Below are positions 42,407-51,561 of a DNA stretch of 64,000 nucleotides, piece after piece (position 1 is the stretch's first letter; every line of letters starts with the position of its first letter). The DNA comes from JAZKID01 sp965247525 (GTDB taxonomy: Bacteria; Pseudomonadota; Alphaproteobacteria; Rhizobiales; UBA4765): assembly GCA_965247525.1 (NCBI GenBank), contig OZ252015.1, positions 1,612,001-1,676,000 on the forward strand, in the 5' to 3' direction. A program made the translations under genes and the position numbers. A model generated the notes under the pieces. The model searched no databases, was not told where the DNA came from, and worked only from the letters and a program-made list of their open reading frames with translations.

Positions 42407-43768
42407 ATGAACGCTTCACCCCCGCGCCGCCGCCTTTTTAGCCGCTTTGCCCGTGATAAAAAAGGCGTTGTCGGCATTATTTTTGCGCTCATGTTACTGC
42501 CAATCGCCGCAATGATCGGCGCCGCAATTGATTACCGCGCAGCCGGACAGGAGCAGGTTAAACTCCGGCAGGCCACGGAAGCGGCAGCTCTCGCAGTTGG
42601 CCGTTCTTACTTCAAACCATTGAAGAGTAAAGAAGAACGAGAAGACCCAGACCAGCTTATGCGTAACGTTTTTAATTCCAATTATGGCTCAACTCCATTT
42701 AAAGTAAGCGATACAATTGTCGAATTAAAAGGTCTCAACGACAAAACAAAAGAAGTTAACATCACAGCCTCGGCCAAAGTCGCGACCGACTTCATGAAAA
42801 TTTTGGGTTTTAATACAATATCAATTTCAGCGGATGCAAAAGCCGCTTCTGTTTTTTCCACTTCAGATGTCCAAGTTCACATGGTTGTAGACTATTCAAC
42901 ATCGATGGTTGTTCCGGATGATGGTTCGCCATCGCCGCTTTCGTCCACCCCCTATGACCCGCCAGGCGGCGGGTGTTTCTTCATGTGCCATGATGATGGC
43001 TCGACCATTCGCAATGCCGGAAAAACACCGAAGCTTGACGACATTCAGCTGGCTTTTGGTTCAGATACAGGTTTGATTCAACGTGTCTCAGATGCGGCAG
43101 ATGGGAGTGAGCCGGCAGTTACAGCAAATTTTATTGGATATGATTTTGATATGTCAGTTATTGGCATCAATCCATACGCAGGAACGAAAGAGGCAAAAGA
43201 AGCCGTCCTTTTTCCATATACTGTAGGTCTTCGCGGCGCACAAGGTGGAACAGACCTGAACCAAAGTTTTCAAGACGTTTATGATTCAATTACTAACACC
43301 GTTAATAACACCGTAATAATTGGTCCTGTTTCTGAAAATATTTTAAAAAGAATAATCATTATTGTTTCAGATGGAGCCCATTCAAGATCTCATAAACCTT
43401 ACGATCCTGCCGTATGTAATCGACTTAAAGATCTCGGCGATGTTTACACACTACACATCAACACCCCGATTTCCGTTTACGACAATGCAAATGTAACGGC
43501 GCGAATCCCGCAAAATGGTGTGCCAGGACCGCTTTATGCACGTAATGACCCAAATGCCTGGGACCTCCCGACCTGGGAGCATGGCGGTAACAATCCGAAC
43601 AATCAACGCGGGTATTACAGCGGCACGGCTAACGGCACGTTGCTCATGCGAAATTGCGCCAGCAAGCCAGAATGGGCGTTTGAAGCGGAGACAGGTCCGC
43701 AAATTTTCGATGCTATGAAAGCCATGACCGACGTCATCATCGCGCCAGAAGTTCGCATTATTAATTAA
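42407..43768 (+). CDS. TadE/TadG-like pilus-assembly protein with von Willebrand A domain
   Basis: A 453-residue membrane-anchored protein. The N-terminal span follows a basic stretch (ARDKKGVVGIIFALMLLPIA, about 15-34), as in TadE/TadG. A vWA domain follows, with a metal-site DYSTS (162-166), a later GGTDLNQ and IIIVSDGAHS. TadG-type proteins assist Flp/Tad pili at the envelope. No other tad gene is in the window, so it is an orphan. ATG 42407 has AAGG seven bases upstream. The segment about 165-230 has an unusual Pro/Cys-rich insert (YDPPGGGCFFMCHDDG). Confidence 0.87.
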   Translation: MNASPPRRRLFSRFARDKKGVVGIIFALMLLPIAAMIGAAIDYRAAGQEQVKLRQATEAAALAVGRSYFKPLKSKEEREDPDQLMRNVFNSNYGSTPFKVSDTIVELKGLNDKTKEVNITASAKVATDFMKILGFNTISISADAKAASVFSTSDVQVHMVVDYSTSMVVPDDGSPSPLSSTPYDPPGGGCFFMCHDDGSTIRNAGKTPKLDDIQLAFGSDTGLIQRVSDAADGSEPAVTANFIGYDFDMSVIGINPYAGTKEAKEAVLFPYTVGLRGAQGGTDLNQSFQDVYDSITNTVNNTVIIGPVSENILKRIIIIVSDGAHSRSHKPYDPAVCNRLKDLGDVYTLHINTPISVYDNANVTARIPQNGVPGPLYARNDPNAWDLPTWEHGGNNPNNQRGYYSGTANGTLLMRNCASKPEWAFEAETGPQIFDAMKAMTDVIIAPEVRIIN

Positions 43769-43869
43769 GCTAATCCCGCTTTCAGCCATCGTTAAAGCCT
43801 GCTATTGCATGGCCTAACGGCATTGCTTATTTTAAGCAAAGACGCTGATCGTTATATGGAGACTTCCAA

Positions 43870-46800
43870 ATGGCTTATGAGGGCGCTCCGCCGCTCAGGC
43901 GCGTTGCGCTTGATGACCGCTATGATCTCGAAGAAAACCGGATTTTTACATCGGGGACGCAGGCGCTTATCCGCCTTTGCCTGATGCAGCATGAGCGCGA
44001 CAAGCGCGCGGGCCTGAATACAGGCGGTTATATTTCAGGTTATCGCGGCTCGCCGGTCGGCGGCCTTGATCTTCAATTCATGCGCGCCAAAAAATATCTA
44101 GATGCACGCAATATCAAATTTCATTCCGGCCTTAATGAAGATCTTGCCGCAACGGCCATTTGGGGGACGCAACAAGCAGAACTGCGCGGCGAAGGACGCT
44201 TCGACGGCGTTTTTGGCATGTGGTATGGCAAAGGCCCGGGCGTTGACCGCTGCGGCGACGTGTTCCGCCACGCCAACTTTGCAGGAACATCAAAAAACGG
44301 CGGCGTTCTCGCTTTAATGGGCGATGACCATACCGCTGAATCGTCGTCCATGGCGCATCAGACAGAATTTCATTTCGTCGATGTGATGATCCCGATCCTG
44401 TCGCCAGCCGGCGTTCAGGAAATTCTCGATTTTGGCCTCCACGGCTGGGCGATGTCGCGCTTCTCAGGAAACTGGGTCGCCTTCAAAGGCCTGAAAGACA
44501 CGATTGAATCGACCGGCTCGATTGACGGCTCGCTCGACCGCGTCAACATTGTTCTGCCGGAAGATTTTGCCATGCCGCCCGGCGGTCTCAACATCCGCCT
44601 CAGCGACAGCATGTTCAATCTGATTGAACAGGAAGACCGCCTGCACACTGTGCGGCGCGAAGCGGTGCTCGCTTATCTCTATGCCAACAAGCTCGACAAG
44701 GTTCTGGCGCAAGGCGGCACGCGCCCCAAGCTCGGCATTATCACCGTCGGCAAATCGACGCTCGACGTGCGCCAAGCGCTGGATGCGCTGGGCCTTGATG
44801 AGCAGCAGGCCGACGCGCTTGGCGTGCGTATCTTGAAAGTTGCAGCGCCCTGGCCGCTGGTGCCGCGCACGGTGATGGAGTTTGCGCAAGGCGTTGAGAA
44901 AATCATTGTCGTCGAGGAAAAACGCGGTCTGATCGAGCCGCAGCTTCGCGAAATTCTTTACAACAAAAATGGCCCGCAGATCATTGGTAAGGCCGATGAA
45001 AACGGCGCGCCGTTGTTTCCGGTGCGCGGCGCGCTTGACCCGAACACAATCGCGCTGGCGCTCGGCACACGTATCAATGCTTATGCGAAGCTGCCGCAAC
45101 TCGAGCAAAAGATGGCGGACATCCGCGAGGCTGAAGGGCGCAAGCTTGAGTTGACCGATATTGCCGTTCGCACCCCGCATTTCTGCTCGGGCTGCCCGCA
45201 CAATACATCAACAAAAATTCCCGAAGGCACGCGTGCTTATGCGGGCATTGGCTGCCACATCATGGTGACATGGATGGACCGTGACACCGGTACGTTCACG
45301 CATATGGGCGCTGAAGGCACGAACTGGATTGGTGAAGCACCGTTCTCCTCGCGTGGGCATGTGTTCCAGAACTTGGGCGATGGTACCTACAACCATTCCG
45401 GATCATTGGCCATTCGCGCCAGTGTGGTCGCGGGCGTCAATATCACCTACAAAATCCTGTTCAACGATGCGGTCGCGATGACGGGCGGCCAGAAGAATGA
45501 TGGCGGGCTTGATGTGCCGATGATTGCGCGTCAGGTCTCGGCTGAAAACGTCGCGCGCATTGCCGTCGTTTCCGACGACATTGAAAAATACAGCACTCCG
45601 GTTGGATTTCCAGCGGGCGTAACGTTTCACCACCGCGATGATCTCGATTTCGTGCAGCGCCAGCTGGCGCAAGTGCCGGGTGTCACTGTTCTGATTTATG
45701 ACCAGACCTGCGCTGCTGAAAAGCGCCGCCGCCGCAAGCGCGGCGAATATCCAGATCCGGATGAGCGCGTCATCATCAATGAGCTGGTCTGCGAAGGCTG
45801 CGGTGATTGCTCCGTGCAGTCAAACTGCGTATCGGTCATCCCGAATGAAACGGAATTTGGCCGCAAGCGCACGATCGACCAATCGAGTTGCAACAAAGAC
45901 TTTTCATGCGTCAAAGGGTTTTGCCCGTCTTTCGTGTCCGTACACGGCGGCAAAATCCGCAAAGCCGAAGCTGACCAGGATTTTGGTCGATGGGACGCGT
46001 TACCGGATCCCGAAATGCCTAAACTTGAAGGCTCATTCGGTGTTCTCGTCACAGGCATTGGCGGCACGGGTGTCGTCACCATCGGCCAGATCCTTGGCAT
46101 GGCCGCACATCTTGAAAACAAAGGTTGCGGCTTGATTGACATGGCAGGCCTCGCTCAAAAGGGCGGCGCGGTGTTCGTGCATGTGCGCATCGCCAACACG
46201 CCCGACGAAATCATGGCCATCCGCGTGCCGGCTGGCGGCGCGGAGACAATCATCGGCGGCGATCTTCTTGTCACTGGTTCTTCAAAAGTTGTCAGTGCAA
46301 TCATGCCCGGCAAAACCAAGGTGATCGTCAACACGGAAGAAATCATCACCGGCGCGTTTACCCGCAATCCGGATTTTTCATTGCCGACACAGCGGCTTCG
46401 CAAACGGTTGATGACGGAAACCAACAATCAGGTGCGCTTTGTCTCGGCCACGCAGATTGCAACAGCAATGTTCGGCAATTCCATTGCGGCCAATATGTTT
46501 CTTCTGGGCTATGCCTATCAGCTGGGCGGCATTCCATTGTCGGAACAGGCGCTGGTCGAGGCGATTCGCATCAACGGCGAAGCTGTCAAAATGAACCAGG
46601 ATGCGTTTTTATGGGGACGCCGCGCAGCTGTCGAGCCAGAGCGTCTGGAGCAGATCCTGCACGAGCGCAAACCGAAGACAGAGGCGCAAACTCTGTCGCA
46701 AAGCTTTGAAGAGCTGGTTGCCCGGCGTGTATCTTTTCTCACCGATTACCAGAATGCCGCTTATGCGCAGCGGTATTCCAGCGCGGTGGAAAAAGTGGCG

Positions 46801-47364
46801 GCTTTAGAAGCGTTACGCGCGCAAGGACGCAGTGGTCTGAAGGAAGCGGTTGCCCGCTATCTGTTCAAGCTGATGGCCTACAAAGACGAGTATGAAGTGG
46901 CGCGGCTTTACACCACTGACAATTTCAAATTGCAGCTGAAAAACCAGTTTTCAAATTATAGCGATTTGAAGTTTTATCTGGCGCCGCCCTTGTTTGCACG
47001 CAAAGACCCCTCAACGGGCCATCCGCGCAAGATCAAGTTTGGCCGCTGGATGTGGACAGCCTTTGGCGTGCTGGCCAAATTTAAAGGCCTGCGCGGAACT
47101 GCGCTGGATATTTTCGGCTATAGCGCTGAGCGCAGAACCGAACGCCAGCTGATTAGAGATTACGAAGCCTTCCTTGCCGAGATTGAGACGACTTTGAATA
47201 CCGATAATCATGCGCTCGCAATTGCAATTGCCACAAACCCCGAAAAAATACGGGGCTATGGTTATATCAAGGAACGCCATCTCAAATCCGCTCTTGAGGA
47301 GCGTGACAATCTTCTTGGCCAATACCGCGCAACACCTACAGGTGCGGCTTTGGCGGCGGAGTAA
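43870..47364 (+). CDS. Indolepyruvate:ferredoxin oxidoreductase, fused large protein
   Basis: Cytosolic thiamine-diphosphate enzyme of 1164 residues that oxidatively decarboxylates aryl- or branched-chain 2-oxo acids to acyl-CoA with ferredoxin. The N-terminal half carries the pyruvate-flavodoxin-oxidoreductase-like domain and the TPP part (CSGCPHNTS, AGIGCHIMVTWMD). A cysteine cluster from Cys641 (CEGCGDCSVQSNC) binds an iron-sulfur centre. The gamma domain follows near 720-900 (GVLVTGIGGTGVVTIGQILG). The fused form is common in alphaproteobacteria. A ribosome site GGAG precedes ATG 43870. Confidence 0.95.
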   Translation: MAYEGAPPLRRVALDDRYDLEENRIFTSGTQALIRLCLMQHERDKRAGLNTGGYISGYRGSPVGGLDLQFMRAKKYLDARNIKFHSGLNEDLAATAIWGTQQAELRGEGRFDGVFGMWYGKGPGVDRCGDVFRHANFAGTSKNGGVLALMGDDHTAESSSMAHQTEFHFVDVMIPILSPAGVQEILDFGLHGWAMSRFSGNWVAFKGLKDTIESTGSIDGSLDRVNIVLPEDFAMPPGGLNIRLSDSMFNLIEQEDRLHTVRREAVLAYLYANKLDKVLAQGGTRPKLGIITVGKSTLDVRQALDALGLDEQQADALGVRILKVAAPWPLVPRTVMEFAQGVEKIIVVEEKRGLIEPQLREILYNKNGPQIIGKADENGAPLFPVRGALDPNTIALALGTRINAYAKLPQLEQKMADIREAEGRKLELTDIAVRTPHFCSGCPHNTSTKIPEGTRAYAGIGCHIMVTWMDRDTGTFTHMGAEGTNWIGEAPFSSRGHVFQNLGDGTYNHSGSLAIRASVVAGVNITYKILFNDAVAMTGGQKNDGGLDVPMIARQVSAENVARIAVVSDDIEKYSTPVGFPAGVTFHHRDDLDFVQRQLAQVPGVTVLIYDQTCAAEKRRRRKRGEYPDPDERVIINELVCEGCGDCSVQSNCVSVIPNETEFGRKRTIDQSSCNKDFSCVKGFCPSFVSVHGGKIRKAEADQDFGRWDALPDPEMPKLEGSFGVLVTGIGGTGVVTIGQILGMAAHLENKGCGLIDMAGLAQKGGAVFVHVRIANTPDEIMAIRVPAGGAETIIGGDLLVTGSSKVVSAIMPGKTKVIVNTEEIITGAFTRNPDFSLPTQRLRKRLMTETNNQVRFVSATQIATAMFGNSIAANMFLLGYAYQLGGIPLSEQALVEAIRINGEAVKMNQDAFLWGRRAAVEPERLEQILHERKPKTEAQTLSQSFEELVARRVSFLTDYQNAAYAQRYSSAVEKVAALEALRAQGRSGLKEAVARYLFKLMAYKDEYEVARLYTTDNFKLQLKNQFSNYSDLKFYLAPPLFARKDPSTGHPRKIKFGRWMWTAFGVLAKFKGLRGTALDIFGYSAERRTERQLIRDYEAFLAEIETTLNTDNHALAIAIATNPEKIRGYGYIKERHLKSALEERDNLLGQYRATPTGAALAAE

Positions 47365-47371
47365 TAAATCT

Positions 47372-47464
47372 CGTCATTGCGAGGCGCTTGCGACGAAGCA
47401 ATCTATTCTACAATCCTAATATCAGAATAGATTGCTTCGCTCATTTCATTCGCTCGCAATGACG
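47372..47464. repeat. Dispersed palindromic repeat element (CGTCATTGCGAG type)
   Basis: A 93-base palindrome. The outer arms are CGTCATTGCGAG and CTCGCAATGACG; the inner arms are GAAGCAATCTATTCT and AGAATAGATTGCTTC with a 14-base loop. This sequence class occurs as repeated intergenic elements in diverse bacteria. It fills the whole gap between the oxidoreductase and hemH and could form a very stable hairpin in the message. Confidence 0.85.
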
Positions 47465-47478
47465 TTTATAAAGAGCTC

Positions 47479-48531
47479 ATGCAACTCCTCCCCCTCAACC
47501 ATCCGTCCATTCTGCCGCGCAAGATCGGTGTGCTTTTACTGAATTTAGGAACGCCCGAAGGCACGACTTACTGGCCGATGCGCCGTTATCTCTCGGAGTT
47601 TTTGTCAGACAGACGCGTGATTGAGGTCAACCCACTGTTCTGGCAGCCTCTGTTGCAGCTTGTGATTTTGACAACGAGGCCAAGCCGCAAAGGCAAAGAC
47701 TATGAGACGATCTGGAACAAGGAGCGTGATGAGGGCCCTTTAAAAACAATCACCCGCGCGCAATCTGAAAAACTGCAAAATATTTTTGGAAACAGCGAAG
47801 TCATTGTCGACTGGGCGATGCGCTATGGCCATCCGTCGACGCAAAGCGGCATTGAAAGTTTAAAAGCAAAGGGCTGCGACCGCATCCTGCTTCTCCCGCT
47901 CTATCCGCAATACTGTGCAGCAACAACCGCAACAGCCAATGACAAAGCGTTCGAGGTTTTGCAGAAAATGCGCTGGCAGCCAGCCGTGCGCACGGCGCCC
48001 CCTTGGCATGATGATCCCGTCTATATCAAAGCGCTGGCCGAGAGCGTGCGCGGCAGCCTCGCCAAACTTGATTTTGAGCCGGAGGTTATTCTTGCGAGTT
48101 TCCACGGCGTGCCGGAAAAATATCTGCTTCAAGGCGATCCGTATCATTGCCAATGTGTCAAAACGGCGCGGCTGCTGCGCGCAGAGCTTGGGCACAGCGA
48201 AAGCACATTGTTGCATTCGTTTCAGTCGCGTTTTGGCACTGACAAATGGGTCGAGCCTTACACGGACGAAACCATTAAACGCCTCGCGCGTGACGGTATT
48301 AAAAAACTTGTGGTTCTCGCGCCCGGCTTTACGGCAGATTGCTTGGAAACATTGGAAGAGCTCAATGTCGAAAACCGGCATTATTTTACCGAGAATGGCG
48401 GCACGCATTATGCCTATCTGCCGGCACTCAATGACAGCGCAGAAGGCATGCGCGTGATTGCGCACATTGCGCAGCGCGAGCTTTCCGGCTGGATGAAGAT
48501 CGACAGCGAAGCTAGCAAATCATGTCAGTGA
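47479..48531 (+). CDS. hemH: Ferrochelatase
   Basis: Enzyme of 350 residues that inserts ferrous iron into protoporphyrin IX, the last step of heme synthesis. SFHGVPEKY (near 207, with the catalytic His) and PGFTADCLETLEE (near 280) are the family signatures. The C-terminal tail (SEASKSCQ) is encoded by a 28-base sequence that recurs near cpdR, suggesting a repeat has been taken into the coding end. Heme is also the source of biliverdin for the phytochrome. Confidence 0.96.
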   Translation: MQLLPLNHPSILPRKIGVLLLNLGTPEGTTYWPMRRYLSEFLSDRRVIEVNPLFWQPLLQLVILTTRPSRKGKDYETIWNKERDEGPLKTITRAQSEKLQNIFGNSEVIVDWAMRYGHPSTQSGIESLKAKGCDRILLLPLYPQYCAATTATANDKAFEVLQKMRWQPAVRTAPPWHDDPVYIKALAESVRGSLAKLDFEPEVILASFHGVPEKYLLQGDPYHCQCVKTARLLRAELGHSESTLLHSFQSRFGTDKWVEPYTDETIKRLARDGIKKLVVLAPGFTADCLETLEELNVENRHYFTENGGTHYAYLPALNDSAEGMRVIAHIAQRELSGWMKIDSEASKSCQ

Positions 48532-48542
48532 CGTAATTTGAG
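48515..48542 (+). repeat. 28-base dispersed repeat, copy A (overlaps the hemH stop)
   Basis: GCAAATCATG followed by a variable middle and TAATTTGAG. It matches copy B at 63694-63721 at 24 of 28 positions, and all four differences are transitions. It covers the last codons and stop of hemH. Confidence 0.55.
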
Positions 48543-48685
48543 CGACGAACGTCTTGAGCCCAAGGGAAAGGCCGGGACATAAGCGCCGCGCAAAACTTTG
48601 AAAAAGGTCTCAACCGATTTTTAACGGAAAATCAGGCATAACAGAGACTTAACAGTTCGCGTTGTGTTGTGTGGAGTTTGTACAT

Positions 48686-48769
48686 ATGGGTGGTCTTGAC
48701 CTCGTGTTTTTTCTCGGTCTCGCTTTGGGCGTTTTGCCATTTATCGCGAAAAATGAAGCGCAACATTAA
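48686..48769 (+). CDS. Possible 27-residue membrane peptide
   Basis: A short frame (MGGLDLVFFLGLALGVLPFI, then AKNEAQH) with GGAG nine bases before the ATG. It is a single hydrophobic segment. It lies 38 bases before the MotA-type gene and may be its leader gene or cotranscribed. Without conservation data it remains tentative. Confidence 0.4.
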   Translation: MGGLDLVFFLGLALGVLPFIAKNEAQH

Positions 48770-48807
48770 TCTCTTTCTCGTAAATTCAATGTTCGGGGCA
48801 GAGTAAA

Positions 48808-49587
48808 ATGGATTTCGCAACAGTTCTGGGTTTTTTGATCGCCATCGGTACGGTTGGCTTTCTGGCGCTTGGCGGCGGCAATATCGAAATGTTTATTTCC
48901 GAACACGGTTTGATCGTGATCGGGGGCGGCGTTCTGGCCGCAACATTCATCCGTTTTGAATTCAAGACCGTTTTAGGCGGACTTGCCACAGGCGCGAAAT
49001 TTGCCTTCGGGCATAAACGTATGGCACCGCGCGATGCTATTGAGCTGATTTCTGAAATGGCCGATCTGGTGCGCAAAAAAGGCCCGATCGCGCTTGAAAC
49101 ATTCAAAGTTGACGACGAATTTCTCGCAAAGGGCGTGCGCATGATTGCGGACGGCTATGACGCAAATTTCATTCGCGAAGTCATGGAACGCGAACGCGAC
49201 TTGATGGCGACACGCCTCGAAGAAGGCGTCAAGGTTTACAAGGCTATCGGCGATTGCGCACCGGCCTTCGGCATGGTCGGCACGATTATGGGCATGGTGC
49301 AGATGTTTGCCAACATGACCGACCCGTCAAAGCTGGGACCGTTCATGGCAACCGCTTTGCTTGCAACGCTTTATGGCGCCGTGCTTGCCAACTTCATCAC
49401 GCTGCCGATGGCTGAAAAGCTGGAGCTGAAACTGCATCATGACGAGACACTGGAAACGCTGATTATCGACGGTGTGCTGCAGATGCGTGAAAACAAAAGC
49501 CCCGCGCTTATTCGCGAAATGCTGGTGGCTTATCTGCCCCATAAACATCGCACCGAGCCGGACAGCGACGACGCGGCAGCGGCCTAA
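48808..49587 (+). CDS. MotA/TolQ/ExbB-family proton channel protein (MotA/PomA-type)
   Basis: Inner-membrane stator-like subunit of 259 residues with four spans: two near the N terminus (up to about 55) and two at about 150-210 around GMVGTIMGMVQMFANM and LLATLYGAVLANFITLPMAE. The cytosolic loop between is charged, as in MotA/PomA. It is followed directly by a MotB-type gene with no gap. No flagellar genes are in the window, so it may be a second stator or power another envelope process. Confidence 0.9.
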   Translation: MDFATVLGFLIAIGTVGFLALGGGNIEMFISEHGLIVIGGGVLAATFIRFEFKTVLGGLATGAKFAFGHKRMAPRDAIELISEMADLVRKKGPIALETFKVDDEFLAKGVRMIADGYDANFIREVMERERDLMATRLEEGVKVYKAIGDCAPAFGMVGTIMGMVQMFANMTDPSKLGPFMATALLATLYGAVLANFITLPMAEKLELKLHHDETLETLIIDGVLQMRENKSPALIREMLVAYLPHKHRTEPDSDDAAAA

Positions 49588-50451
49588 ATGGCACGCAAGA
49601 AAAAAGGCGGCCACGGCGGCGGTCACGGCTGGTTCGTCACATTCGCCGATTTGATGGGGCTTTTACTGGCCTTTTTCGTCGTTCTTGTCGCGTTTTCCAG
49701 TCAGGAAAAAGCCCAGATGTCGATCATGGCCGGATCGATGAAAGATGCTTTTGGCGTCGAGCCGGAACGCAGGGTCGCTGGCGTGGTCGAGGTTGACGGC
49801 ACGCCCCGCAAAGAATTCTTCAAAAACGTAACGAAACAAAAAGATGAGGAACAGGTCGCTTTTGCGTCTGAGAGCAACGAGCTCTCATCGCAGCAGGGCG
49901 TTGCCTACTCGACACATGAAGTCAGCCGCAGCCCGCGCGACAGCGCAACTTCGCGCATGGGCTATTCATCGGCCGCAACCACATTGCGCCAAGCCTGGCA
50001 GGCTTTACCCGAAGTCACAGCGCTTAGCTCAAGCGTGATGATTGAAGACACCGAAGATGGTGTGTTGATTTCGCTGGTCGATCAGGAAGGCCGCCCGATG
50101 TTTCCGGAGGGCTCGAAATTTCCCTATGAGCGCACACGCGCGGCACTGCGCGCTTTGGGGCCTGTCATCAAAAAATTGCCAAATCAGGTGGCGATCTCGG
50201 GCCACACCACGGGTGTGCGCCTTGAAGGCCGCCCCGGTTATGGCAACTGGGAATTGTCAGCCGACCGTGCCAATACCGTGCGCTCGCTTTTGATGGAAAG
50301 CGGACTGCCGCAAAGCCAAGTGTTTTCGGTGGTGGGCAAGGCCGACAGCGATCTTCTTCTGGCCAATGAACCGACAGCATCGAGCAATGCCCGCGTGACA
50401 ATTTTATTGATGGACAAGGCGCCGCCAGTGCCGCCGGGGTACAGGCCTTAG
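49588..50451 (+). CDS. MotB-type OmpA-domain stator protein
   Basis: A 287-residue protein with one N-terminal span, WFVTFADLMGLLLAFFVVLV, in which Asp21 is the probable proton-carrying residue. A periplasmic linker of about 100 residues precedes an OmpA-like peptidoglycan-binding domain with ISGHTTGVRLEG and GNWELSADRANTVRSLL, the MotB form of the motif. The N terminus is His/Gly rich (KKKGGHGGGHG). The ATG follows the MotA-type stop directly. The 3-prime end overlaps the convergent kdsD by 4 bases. Confidence 0.9.
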   Translation: MARKKKGGHGGGHGWFVTFADLMGLLLAFFVVLVAFSSQEKAQMSIMAGSMKDAFGVEPERRVAGVVEVDGTPRKEFFKNVTKQKDEEQVAFASESNELSSQQGVAYSTHEVSRSPRDSATSRMGYSSAATTLRQAWQALPEVTALSSSVMIEDTEDGVLISLVDQEGRPMFPEGSKFPYERTRAALRALGPVIKKLPNQVAISGHTTGVRLEGRPGYGNWELSADRANTVRSLLMESGLPQSQVFSVVGKADSDLLLANEPTASSNARVTILLMDKAPPVPPGYRP

Positions 50452-51440
50452 GCCACACCCAGCCGCAACAAGTCATGCAGATGCAACAGGCCGACAGGCA
50501 GGCCTTCATCATCAATCACAGGCAGAACCGTTATGTTTGCAGCGTTCATGATGTTGAGCGCTTCGCTGGTCATCGCATCGCTTTTCAACGTGCGCGGCGC
50601 TGATGACATGACGGCCTCGACAGGCGCATCGCGTTTATCGGCAGCAAACGCGCGGCGCAAATCGCCGTCTGTGACAATGCCTGCAAGCTGTCCCTCTGCA
50701 TTGATGACGAGGGCGCAGCCTTTGCGGCCTTTTGTCATGACCAAAATAGCGTCCTGAAGAGGGGTCGTCATTTTTACAAGTGGAAGTTCTTCGCCGTCAC
50801 GCATCACATCGGCAAGATGTTTGAGGCCTGCGCCAAGTTTCCCGCCCGGATGATAAACTTTAAAATCGGCAGCAGAAAAACCACGGCGCTCCAGAAGCGC
50901 AACAGCAAGACAGTCACCAAGCGCCATTTGCATCAGGGTTGAAGAGGTGGGCGCGAGCCCATTGGGGCAAGCCTCGGCAACGCGCGGCAACAGAAGCGCA
51001 ATATCTGAAGCTGCGTGAAGCGTGCTTTTAGGTTCCGAGGTCAGGCCCACAACTAGAACGCCAAAGCGTTTGGCGTAATCAATCAGCGGTTTCATTTCAG
51101 CGGTTTCGCCGGACCATGACAGCGCAATGATCACATCTTCAGAACGGATCATTCCTAAATCGCCATGGCCCGCCTCAGCCGGATGGACGAAATAGGCCGG
51201 CGTACCAGTTGACGCGAGCGTCGCTGCAAGCTTGCGCGCAACATGCCCGGATTTCCCCATGCCAGCACAAATGACGCGGCCCGCGCTTTTGAAAATTTCT
51301 TCGACCGTTTCACGAAAAGGCGCGCTCATTCCATCCTGAAGGGCGGCATAAAGCGCATCAAGCGCCTCGGTTTCACACTCAAGGGTGCGGAGCGCTGACG
51401 CGACAGGGTCGGCGCCGTGGACTGCAAATTTCGGTTTCAT
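50448..51440 (-). CDS. kdsD: Arabinose-5-phosphate isomerase (KpsF/GutQ family)
   Basis: Cytosolic enzyme of 330 residues converting ribulose-5-phosphate to arabinose-5-phosphate, the first step toward Kdo of lipopolysaccharide. An SIS domain (about 40-190; CAGMGKSGHVARK, ALSWSGETAEMKPLI, HPGGKLGAGL) is followed by two CBS domains (about 215-330; VTDGDLRRAF). The family order and length are standard. It is divergent from the outer-membrane protein gene. Confidence 0.95.
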   Translation of the reverse strand: MKPKFAVHGADPVASALRTLECETEALDALYAALQDGMSAPFRETVEEIFKSAGRVICAGMGKSGHVARKLAATLASTGTPAYFVHPAEAGHGDLGMIRSEDVIIALSWSGETAEMKPLIDYAKRFGVLVVGLTSEPKSTLHAASDIALLLPRVAEACPNGLAPTSSTLMQMALGDCLAVALLERRGFSAADFKVYHPGGKLGAGLKHLADVMRDGEELPLVKMTTPLQDAILVMTKGRKGCALVINAEGQLAGIVTDGDLRRAFAADKRDAPVEAVMSSAPRTLKSDAMTSEALNIMNAANITVLPVIDDEGLPVGLLHLHDLLRLGVA

Positions 51441-51561
51441 CGCTCCAATCTGGCGAAAATGCCGCTTTTGTCAACGTTTTGCAGGGTTTCAAACGTAACG
51501 TCTCATTAACCATGGCTCTTTACACTTCATTTAGATTTGTCGCCTTGCAGTGGAGTTTCAT

